Position numbers and translations under genes: made by a program. Under the pieces are notes generated by a model. That model was not told the DNA's origin, made no database searches, and saw only the letters and a list, made by a program, of their open reading frames with translations. DNA of 6,750 bases from NCBI GenBank assembly GCA_038251625.1, contig JBBSBE010000176.1:1-6750 (forward strand), written 5' to 3'. Below are positions 1 through 4,923 of this stretch, in pieces. This stretch comes from JBBQXK01 sp038251625 (GTDB taxonomy: Bacteria > Pseudomonadota > Alphaproteobacteria > Rhodobacterales > Rhodobacteraceae). How positions within the stretch are numbered: position 1 is the first letter of the stretch; every line of letters starts with the position of its first letter.

Positions 1-3
1 GGA

Positions 4-381
4 TCAGGCTGACGTGGCCGCCACCACGAACCCCACAAGGAAGGTCATCACGACCAGCAGGGTAAACTTGTGTCGCCGCCCGGTGATCACCTGCAAAAGC
101 CCCGCAACAGCGAAAAGCGCGCCCATGACAACCAGCGCAACCGCGTAATACCCCGCTTTCGACTGCATCAGACCTTCGATCAGCGCATCCGGCGCCGGTC
201 GGGCGGACCCTGCGGTCAAGGCGCGCAAAAGCGGGGCCAGGGGATCGATCAACTGGCTTGCGGGCAGCGGCAGCCCCTGGATCAGCCGCACAAGCGCACC
301 CCCAAGCGATGCCAGTACCGCGCCGAACGCCATCAGGATCAAACCGCCAATCCGCAGGATCAGCCCTTGCGCACCGCCCAT
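4..381 (-). CDS. Hypothetical three-helix inner-membrane protein
   Basis: The product is 125 residues and I do not recognise the family. Three hydrophobic segments are visible: about residues 7-35, 79-99 and 106-123. Between the first two lies a soluble Pro/Ala/Leu-rich stretch (about 36-76). A basic GRRHK patch at 101-105 separates helices 2 and 3, and the protein ends a few residues after helix 3. The start at 381 is chosen because the mRNA carries a G-rich Shine-Dalgarno (GAGGGGG) just upstream. The same frame stays open further upstream to 624, but that extension is Arg/Pro/Cys-rich, looks non-coding and would overlap the divergent neighbour. The gene faces away from the membrane-protein gene at 503, with about 120 bp between them. 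Seen: ORF, Shine-Dalgarno, hydrophobic segments. Inferred: inner-membrane location. Function unknown. Confidence 0.7.
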   Translation of the reverse strand: MGGAQGLILRIGGLILMAFGAVLASLGGALVRLIQGLPLPASQLIDPLAPLLRALTAGSARPAPDALIEGLMQSKAGYYAVALVVMGALFAVAGLLQVITGRRHKFTLLVVMTFLVGFVVAATSA

Positions 382-502
382 CGCGCCCCCCCCTCGAGAC
401 CCCTTTGCAGTGTGATCGCATCCGCCCGTCACGCAAGCCCCCGCGTGCCAACGCCGCCACACCCCTTGCCGGTGCGGCTTTACACATCGCCGCAGCTTTG
501 GC

Positions 503-931
503 ATGTCGGGTGGCATCTCTTGGAAGGGGGCGACCTTGGGCATTTTCCTGCGCTGGCTTGGCGCGTTCATCCTTCTGGCCGCGACGTTCAACCCGACCCC
601 GGTGAATTTCGTCCGCTGGGCCACGGCCCATTGGGAAACGCAGCTATCGCTGACCGTGTTCCTCGGCCTCTGCCTTGGCGTCGGCTACATCATCTACATC
701 GGCGCCACGATCCGCTCGCTTGGCGGCTTGGGGATGATCCTGGTCGCGGCGGTCTTTGCCGCTCTCGTCTGGGTGCTGATCGATTGGGGCGTGTTGTCGC
801 TGACCAACGACGCGGTCAACACCTGGCTCGGCATCCTTGCCCTGTCGGTGATCCTCGGGATCGGGCTCTCCTGGTCGATCCTGCGCCAGGCGCTGACGGG
901 ACAGGCCACCGTGGATGAGGTGGAGGATTGA
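503..931 (+). CDS. DUF6524-like four-helix membrane protein
   Basis: The product is 142 residues with four hydrophobic segments: about 10-28, 47-68, 75-97 and 107-128. It ends in a short acidic tail (VDEVED). The N-terminal pattern FLRWLGAF...ATFNPTPVNFVRWA resembles the uncharacterised DUF6524 family of alphaproteobacterial membrane proteins; this is recalled from family knowledge, not searched. The start is uncertain. The ATG at 503 has no clear Shine-Dalgarno. An in-frame TTG at 536 (codon 12) sits just after GGAAGGGGG and would give a 131-residue protein starting MGIFLRWLGAF, which keeps all four helices. The gene is divergent from the small membrane-protein gene on its left and lies about 85 bp before secG. 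No function is known. Confidence 0.75.
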   Translation: MSGGISWKGATLGIFLRWLGAFILLAATFNPTPVNFVRWATAHWETQLSLTVFLGLCLGVGYIIYIGATIRSLGGLGMILVAAVFAALVWVLIDWGVLSLTNDAVNTWLGILALSVILGIGLSWSILRQALTGQATVDEVED

Positions 932-955
932 ACCGAATGGACGGGGGCGAAGGTC

Positions 956-970
956 GGGGGGTTGCCCCCC
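956..970 (+). terminator. G6/C6 hairpin between the DUF6524-like gene and secG
   Basis: Six G residues (956-961), a TTG loop and six C residues (965-970) form a perfect all-GC hairpin 25 bp after the stop codon of the upstream gene. No U-tract follows, so intrinsic termination is doubtful. It could instead be an attenuating or mRNA-protecting hairpin. Any secG promoter must lie in or just after it: TTGCCC (962-967) and TAGATA (985-990) are 17 bp apart, but both match the consensus poorly. Confidence 0.3.
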
Positions 971-1015
971 CAATCGCTTGCGCCTAGATAGGCGCGTCAG
1001 TCAAAGGCCTCCGCC

Positions 1016-1378
1016 ATGGAAAACGTCGTCCTCACCATCCACCTGATCCTCGCGCTCTGCCTCATCGGGGTGGTTCTGCTGCAACGGTCCGAGGGTGGCG
1101 GGCTTGGCATGGGCGGCGGCGGCGGCGGCGCGATGGGCGGACGCTCGTCGATGACGGCGCTGGCAAAGCTGACCTGGGTCTTCGCGCTGGCCTTCATCTG
1201 CACCTCGATCGCGCTTACCATCTTTGCCGCGCAGAACGCGGCGGGCACATCCGTGGTGGATCAGTTCGGCGGCACCGCGCGCCCCGCGGCACCGGCGCCG
1301 ACGGCCCCGCTTGGCACCGATCTGCTGCCTCCGACGCCCTCAGACGCGCCGGTCACGCCGCCCCGCGCAGACAACTAA
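1016..1378 (+). CDS. secG: Preprotein translocase subunit SecG
   Basis: SecG is the small non-essential subunit of the SecYEG channel in the cytoplasmic membrane and stimulates SecA-driven protein export. The 120-residue product has the family layout. TM1 spans about residues 3-23 and ends in the conserved VLLQRSEGGGLG motif (about 20-31). A cytoplasmic loop of six consecutive Gly residues (33-38) follows, then TM2 at about 50-73. The C-terminal tail (about 80-120) is Pro/Ala-rich and disordered, as is common in alphaproteobacterial SecG; it makes the protein slightly longer than the E. coli form. The start is the first ATG, with a weak AAAGG at 1004-1008 as the possible ribosome site. The secG-pyrG order is what I expect in Rhodobacterales. 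A hairpin and a separate promoter precede pyrG, so the two genes need not be co-transcribed. Confidence 0.96.
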   Translation: MENVVLTIHLILALCLIGVVLLQRSEGGGLGMGGGGGGAMGGRSSMTALAKLTWVFALAFICTSIALTIFAAQNAAGTSVVDQFGGTARPAAPAPTAPLGTDLLPPTPSDAPVTPPRADN

Positions 1379-1403
1379 GCCACAATCGCTTGCGGCCTTT
1401 CGT

Positions 1404-1431
1404 CCCGACCGGCCATCATCTTGCGGTCGGG
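1404..1431 (+). terminator. Candidate secG terminator hairpin
   Basis: A perfect 8-bp inverted repeat, CCCGACCG (1404-1411) with CGGTCGGG (1424-1431), encloses a 12-nt loop and begins 26 bp after the secG stop. It is followed by TTGCGCTTT, so the U-run is short and interrupted. It is either a weak intrinsic terminator or an attenuator before pyrG. Confidence 0.5.
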
Positions 1432-1460
1432 TTGCGCTTTCATCTGTCTTTCGCTATAGC
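1432..1460 (+). promoter_or_regulatory. Candidate sigma-70 promoter for pyrG
   Basis: TTGCGC (1432-1437) and TATAGC (1455-1460) are separated by exactly 17 bp and lie 74 bp before the pyrG start. The -35 keeps only the TTG core, as is usual for alphaproteobacterial housekeeping promoters; the -10 matches TATAAT at four positions. The -35 begins on the base after the preceding hairpin. This would leave a 5' leader of roughly 65 nt. Inferred from sequence only. Confidence 0.45.
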
Positions 1461-1533
1461 TTGAGTCCCGTGAGCCCGTGCATCCGCGCGCGCCGACTCA
1501 AGTGACGTGCAACGCTTTTCACGGGGAATCCTC

Positions 1534-3177
1534 ATGGCCAGATATGTCTTCATCACCGGCGGTGTGGTGTCCTCGCTCGGCAAGGGCCTCGCCTCCGCCG
1601 CCTTGGGGGCGCTTCTCCAGGCACGCGGCTTTTCCGTCCGCCTGCGCAAGCTCGACCCCTACCTCAACGTCGACCCGGGCACGATGTCGCCCTTTGAACA
1701 TGGTGAGGTGTTCGTCACCGACGACGGCGCCGAAACCGACCTCGACCTTGGCCACTACGAACGATTCACCGGCGTCCACGCCCGCAACACCGACAGCATC
1801 TCCTCGGGTCGCATCTATTCCAACGTCCTCGAAAAGGAACGGCGCGGCGACTACCTGGGTAAAACCATTCAGGTGATCCCCCACGTCACCAACGAGATCA
1901 AGGACTTCCTGAAGATCGGCGCGGATGAGGTCGATTTCATGCTCTGCGAAATCGGCGGCACCGTGGGCGATATCGAGGGCCTGCCGTTCTTCGAGGCGAT
2001 CCGCCAGTTCGCCCAGGAACGCCCCCGCGGCCAGTGCATCTTCATGCACCTCACGCTTTTGCCCTACCTCGCGGCCTCGGGCGAACTGAAAACCAAACCC
2101 ACCCAGCACTCGGTCAAGGAGTTGCGCTCCATCGGCCTGCAACCCGATGTCCTCGTCTGCCGCTCCGAACACCCGATCCCGGAGAAAGAGCGCCAGAAAA
2201 TCGCGCTCTTCTGCAACGTCCGCCCCGAAAGCGTGATCCCGGCCTACGACCTGAAGTCGATCTACGAGGCCCCCCTCGCCTACCACCGGGCAGGGCTCGA
2301 TCAGGCGGTGCTCGACGCGTTCGGGATTTCCCCCGCCCCCCGCCCCAATCTCGCCCGCTGGGAAGACGTGATGGACCGCCTCACGGGCGCGGAAGGCGAG
2401 GTCCGCGTGGCCATCGTCGGCAAATACACGCAACTGGAAGACGCCTACAAATCCATCGCCGAAGCGCTCACCCACGGCGGCATGGCCAACCGCACCCGCG
2501 TGCGCGCCGAATGGATCGACGCCGAGATTTTCGAACGCGAAGACCCCGCCCCCTGGCTCGAAGGCTTCCACGCCATCCTCGTCCCCGGCGGCTTTGGCGA
2601 GCGCGGGACCGAAGGCAAGATCAAGGCCGCCCGCTACGCCCGCGAAAAGAAGATCCCCTATCTCGGCATCTGCCTTGGCATGCAGATGGCGGTGATCGAG
2701 GCCGCCCGAAACCTCACCGGGCTCACCAACGCAGGCTCCGAAGAGTTCGACCACGAGGCGGGCGCCCGCCGCTTTACCCCCGTCGTCTATCACCTCAAGG
2801 AATGGGTGCAGGGCAACCACACCGTCACCCGCAAGGCCTCCGACGCGAAGGGCGGTACGATGCGCCTCGGCGCCTATACCGCGAACCTTGCTGACGGGTC
2901 CAAGGTGGCCGAAATCTACGGCACCACCATCATCGAGGAACGCCACCGCCACCGCTACGAGGTGGATATCCAGTACCGCGAAAAACTGGAATCCTGCGGC
3001 CTTCTCTTCTCCGGCATGTCCCCCGACGGCCGCCTGCCCGAGATTGTAGAGGTGCGCGACCACCCCTGGTTCATCGGCGTGCAGTTCCACCCCGAACTGA
3101 AATCCAAACCCTTCGCCCCGCATCCCCTCTTCGCCGATTTCGTGCGGGCGGCGGTGGAAGGGGCGCGGTTAGTATAA
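1534..3177 (+). CDS. pyrG: CTP synthase (glutamine-hydrolysing)
   Basis: This cytoplasmic enzyme makes CTP from UTP, ATP and glutamine, the last step of de novo pyrimidine nucleotide synthesis. The 547-residue product is full length. The N-terminal amidoligase domain (about 1-270) opens with MARYVFITGGVVSSLGKG, containing the ATP-binding loop, followed by SPFEHGEVFVTDDGAETDLD. The C-terminal class I glutamine amidotransferase domain (about 290-547) has the PGGFGERG oxyanion region, the nucleophile Cys380 in LGICLGMQ, and the catalytic His519 and Glu521 in FHPE, equivalent to E. coli Cys379, His515 and Glu517. I chose the ATG at 1534 over an in-frame ATG at 1507. It gives the conserved family N-terminus and is preceded by GGGGA (1523-1527), while the longer form would add nine non-conserved residues. 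A long antisense frame covers the gene but is a codon-bias shadow. Confidence 0.98.
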   Translation: MARYVFITGGVVSSLGKGLASAALGALLQARGFSVRLRKLDPYLNVDPGTMSPFEHGEVFVTDDGAETDLDLGHYERFTGVHARNTDSISSGRIYSNVLEKERRGDYLGKTIQVIPHVTNEIKDFLKIGADEVDFMLCEIGGTVGDIEGLPFFEAIRQFAQERPRGQCIFMHLTLLPYLAASGELKTKPTQHSVKELRSIGLQPDVLVCRSEHPIPEKERQKIALFCNVRPESVIPAYDLKSIYEAPLAYHRAGLDQAVLDAFGISPAPRPNLARWEDVMDRLTGAEGEVRVAIVGKYTQLEDAYKSIAEALTHGGMANRTRVRAEWIDAEIFEREDPAPWLEGFHAILVPGGFGERGTEGKIKAARYAREKKIPYLGICLGMQMAVIEAARNLTGLTNAGSEEFDHEAGARRFTPVVYHLKEWVQGNHTVTRKASDAKGGTMRLGAYTANLADGSKVAEIYGTTIIEERHRHRYEVDIQYREKLESCGLLFSGMSPDGRLPEIVEVRDHPWFIGVQFHPELKSKPFAPHPLFADFVRAAVEGARLV

Positions 3178-3179
3178 GC

Positions 3180-3194
3180 CGGGGGATCGCCCCG
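3180..3194 (+). terminator. Short GC hairpin after pyrG
   Basis: CGGGG (3180-3184) pairs with CCCCG (3190-3194) around a 5-nt loop, starting 3 bp after the pyrG stop. The stem is short and the following CTGTTGCTGG is not a U-tract, so it is a weak terminator candidate. Confidence 0.35.
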
Positions 3195-3232
3195 CTGTTG
3201 CTGGACACCTCGGCTTCGGCTAGTCTGCTGGT

Positions 3233-3474
3233 ATGCCCACTGTTTTCCGCCAGGACGGCTATCGCTTCTTCTTCTATTCCAACGAAGGCGACCCGCGAGC
3301 GCCGCAGCATCTCCACATCATGGCGGGCAAAGGAGGGGCGACGTTCCGGCGCGTCCTGACGTGACGGTTGCGCAGAGCACAGGCTTCGATGCCCGAACCC
3401 TGCGCCGCCTCGCCGCCATCGTCGCAACACGGCGACCCGAGATTGCAAGCGCTCGGCAAGACCATTTCCGCTGA
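3233..3474 (+). pseudogene. DUF4160-family gene broken by a frameshift
   Basis: The reading frame from ATG 3233 gives 43 residues and then a TGA at 3362. It begins MPTVFRQDGYRFFFYSNEGD and includes the HLH motif and AGKGGATF, which is the recognisable N-terminal half of a DUF4160 protein. The rest of the family pattern continues in another frame from about 3352 to the TGA at 3472-3474: RPDVTVAQSTGFDARTLRRL, then AAIVATRRPEI...DHFR. Joining the halves near 3346-3351 restores a protein of about 80 residues, the normal family size. The shift equals the loss of one base (or gain of two) where FWL would be expected. No good Shine-Dalgarno precedes the ATG. DUF4160 genes commonly sit directly before DUF2442 genes, as here, and the pair is often viewed as toxin-antitoxin-like, though the function is not established. 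A sequencing error cannot be excluded. Confidence 0.8.
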
Positions 3475-3478
3475 CCGC

Positions 3479-3697
3479 GTGACCTTTGATGAATACCAGA
3501 CGTGGGTCGCTCTGACGGATGGGCGCACGCTCGGCATACCTTTCGCATGGTTCCCCTACTTTCTGGCGGCACCCCCCTTCGAACGGCAGGCGGTCACACT
3601 CAGCGCGTTCGGGCTGCATTGGGACGCGTTGGAAGAGGATATCTTGATCGCCGGTTTGCTTGCAGGGCGCGGGGATATGGCGGTGATTGAGCTATGA
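3479..3697 (+). CDS. DUF2442-family protein, partner of the broken DUF4160 gene
   Basis: From GTG 3479 the product is 72 residues. Recognisable family features are WVALTDGRTLGIPFAWFP (9-26), LSAFGLHWDALEEDI (41-55) and GLLAGRGD (59-66). The start is uncertain. In intact pairs I expect the DUF2442 ATG to overlap the ...WNDHF codons at the end of DUF4160. Here those codons read RQDHF and the equivalent in-frame triplet at 3458-3460 is AAG, not ATG. The GTG at 3479 and a TTG at 3443 are the remaining options; neither has a strong Shine-Dalgarno. An open frame extends upstream to 3368, but it is the DUF4160 sequence read in the wrong frame. The protein core is intact, yet translation may be weak or lost. 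Role unknown; proposed partner of DUF4160. Confidence 0.65.
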   Translation: MTFDEYQTWVALTDGRTLGIPFAWFPYFLAAPPFERQAVTLSAFGLHWDALEEDILIAGLLAGRGDMAVIEL

Positions 3698-4087
3698 CTT
3701 TACTGAAACTGGCGCCCGCACTTGCACGGATCGAGAACGTGTCGGCCATCCATAACGCGTGCTGCGGTACACCGCTGCCATCTGCTGTCCGCCTGCCTTC
3801 CCTGAAGGCACTGCCCCCCGTTTCGCCCCAATCCTTAACGCGCCTCGCCCCGTTGCATCGACATTCCCTGTCGGGACGGATGCGGTACGCATGCCGTACG
3901 CAAAACCGACGCGCGCCGTACGCAGCGCAATGGGGCAAGGCCTTGAAATCCCTGTGGTGAACGCGCCGCGCGTTGCAATGGTGGCGGAATCAGCGTGCGC
4001 CAGACCATCAGACGGCTGCAAAGGCGACCGCACATCCAAGTCTAGGGCCCTGCTTCAACGCAGCACCGATCATTCGACCCGGCGAAA
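3698..4087. other. About 390 bp without a convincing gene
   Basis: Several frames stay open here on both strands (for example + 3694-3960, + 3759-4373 and - 3692-4039). Their translations are Arg/Pro/Ser/Cys-rich, match no family I recognise and look like GC-driven chance frames. The + frame at 3694 starts in an ATGA overlap with the DUF2442 stop but has no plausible protein character. The stretch contains a degenerate 11-bp repeat (3883-3926) and a small perfect hairpin ACGCG-CCG-CGCGT (3961-3973). It may be remnant DNA linked to the decayed genes on its left. Confidence 0.5.
3883..3926. repeat. Four degenerate 11-bp tandem units
   Basis: Units start at 3883, 3894, 3905 and 3916. Three carry GTACGC (3885-3890, 3896-3901, 3918-3923); the third unit is degenerate and has CGACGC (3907-3912). 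The 11-bp spacing would place equivalent sites on one DNA face. The first two copies also form a GTACG...CGTAC inverted repeat. Whether this is a binding-site cluster or chance is not decidable from one sequence. Confidence 0.4.
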
Positions 4088-4105
4088 GCGCGGCTGGCAC
4101 CGCGC
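4088..4105 (-). terminator. Terminator of the XRE regulator gene
   Basis: On the minus strand GCGCGG, a 6-nt loop TGCCAG and CCGCGC form a perfect GC hairpin starting 11 bp after the stop of the XRE gene, followed by TTTCG. The stem is strong and the U-run short. Position and orientation fit intrinsic termination. Confidence 0.55.
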
Positions 4106-4116
4106 AGGCCGGCGTC

Positions 4117-4389
4117 TCAGATCATTTCCACGCGCAGCTTCTTGCCCACCGCCTTGGCATATTTCCGCAGCGTATCGACCGTGGGCGAAACCCGCCCGCC
4201 CTCAAGCCGCGCCACCGCAGATTGCGTGGTCCGCATCCGTTCGGCCAGGGCTTCCTGGGTCAATCCAGCCTCGGCGCGGGCCTGGATCATGGCGTCGATC
4301 ACCGTGCGATCATTGGCCGCCTTGGCCCATGCGGCCACAAAAGCCGGATCTTCCTTGGTCTTCGCCTTCATAACAGCTTGCGTAATCAT
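4117..4389 (-). CDS. Antitoxin-like XRE-family helix-turn-helix protein
   Basis: The 90-residue product is a small DNA-binding protein. Residues 1-32 form a polar helical N-terminus (MKAKTKEDPAFVAAWAKA within it). Residues about 33-64 hold the XRE/Cro-type HTH, with ARAEAGLTQEALAERM as helices 1-2 and TTQSAVARLEGG as the recognition helix and turn. Residues 68-90 (SPTVDTLRKYAKAVGKKLRVEM) close the domain. This layout resembles HigA-type antitoxins of RelE/HigB modules. The ATG at 4389 is preceded on the mRNA by GGGAGGGGG (4394-4402), a strong Shine-Dalgarno; an in-frame extension to 4467 is rejected as non-coding. Toxins of this class usually lie directly upstream, but none is recognisable in the 530 bp upstream or downstream. 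It may be an orphan antitoxin or a stand-alone regulator, probably autoregulating. Antitoxin identity is inferred by resemblance. Confidence 0.85.
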   Translation of the reverse strand: MITQAVMKAKTKEDPAFVAAWAKAANDRTVIDAMIQARAEAGLTQEALAERMRTTQSAVARLEGGRVSPTVDTLRKYAKAVGKKLRVEMI

Positions 4390-4678
4390 GGAGCCCCCTC
4401 CCAATACACCACCCGGCCAACGCCCCCGCGCTGGCAGGCGACCCCTGCAAATACACCTTACGGGCATGCGGATTCACCGCCTGCTGCTCTGATGCGATCG
4501 CAAAAGGCCCCCCCGGGCCATTCCTTCAGGCGATTCCACCCGAAGATCCCACACCCCATTATTGTTATGCGTTGAAGGGGCAGCACGCAACTGCCTGATC
4601 GGAAAATCGTCCGCCTTCGGCCTCGACAAAATGTCGCGATCCCGTCGGCCAAACCGGGCCTGTCGGCCTTTGCGTCGG

Positions 4679-4705
4679 GCGCAGAATAGCGTTTTCGCTA
4701 TGCGC
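4679..4705. repeat. Strong bulged hairpin in the intergenic region
   Basis: ATAGCG (4686-4691) and CGCTAT (4696-4701) pair perfectly around a TTTT loop. The stem is continued by GCGC (4679-4682) with GCGC (4702-4705), leaving a 3-nt AGA bulge on one side. The total is 10 bp. No U-tract follows on either strand, so it is not a clear terminator. It might be part of a small RNA or an operator. Confidence 0.45.
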
Positions 4706-4808
4706 GGTTCCGTGGAAACGGCCCATCTCCGCCACGCCCGCCTGGCTTTGCGCCTGCATTCCGGCAGTCGGGGCCTTCGGGCACCGTTTCAGACACTCGA
4801 CGAAAGGT

Positions 4809-4820
4809 AGGAAATTTCCT
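4809..4820. promoter_or_regulatory. AT-rich perfect palindrome, possible operator
   Basis: AGGAAATTTCCT is a perfect 12-bp palindrome within one of the few AT-rich stretches of the window (TTTAAATCAGCGTTTTAT follows). It lies about 105 bp before the ThiE-like start. It is a candidate regulator site near that gene's promoter; the -35/-10 boxes are not clear. Confidence 0.3.
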
Positions 4821-4923
4821 TTAAATCAGCGTTTTATCCCATTCTCCCGTACGTGGACAGGGCCCCCCTTCCCCCGCGCCCCATTCCGCGTTAAGCGGGC
4901 ACCCACGCCGCCAGGATGCCAGC

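Larger units (their letters stand above)
4390..4923. other. About 530 bp intergenic stretch between XRE and ThiE-like genes
   Basis: The XRE gene and the ThiE-like gene diverge from this stretch, so it should hold both promoters. Open frames (+ 4562-4810, - 4458-4652, - 4565-4759) give translations without family features, and none resembles a RelE/HigB toxin. Features visible are a GCGATCGC palindrome (4494-4501), a strong hairpin (4679-4705), an AT-rich 12-bp palindrome (4809-4820) and a Shine-Dalgarno AGGA (4913-4916) for the ThiE-like gene. I see no TPP riboswitch core (no CTGAGA...ACCTGA-type elements) before the ThiE-like gene. Confidence 0.5.

Noticed and set aside
70..918. 282-codon plus-strand frame across the two membrane-protein genes
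   Set aside because: The translation is Arg/His/Gln/Pro-rich and low in hydrophobics. It overlaps two better-supported genes with membrane helices and, for the leftward one, a clear Shine-Dalgarno.
1112..1129. Six GGC units in secG as a phase-variable microsatellite
   Set aside because: The run encodes the conserved Gly-rich loop of alphaproteobacterial SecG and is short, so protein constraint explains it.
1519..3123. 534-codon open frame antisense to pyrG
   Set aside because: It mirrors the codon bias of pyrG, has no family features, and pyrG on the other strand is unambiguous.
3694..3960. 88-codon frame starting in an ATGA overlap with the DUF2442 stop
   Set aside because: The overlap is suggestive of coupling, but the translation has no recognisable motif or ordered hydrophobic pattern and looks like a chance open frame.
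3759..4373. 204-codon plus-strand frame across the XRE gene
   Set aside because: Its 3' half is antisense to the well-supported XRE gene and its composition is Arg/Pro/Ser-rich.
4458..4759. Two minus-strand frames upstream of the XRE gene considered as a toxin partner
   Set aside because: Neither shows RelE/HigB-type features, and the spacing to the XRE gene is not that of a normal toxin-antitoxin operon.
4820..4923. Possible TPP riboswitch before the ThiE-like gene
   Set aside because: The conserved thi-box segments are not present in the leader.
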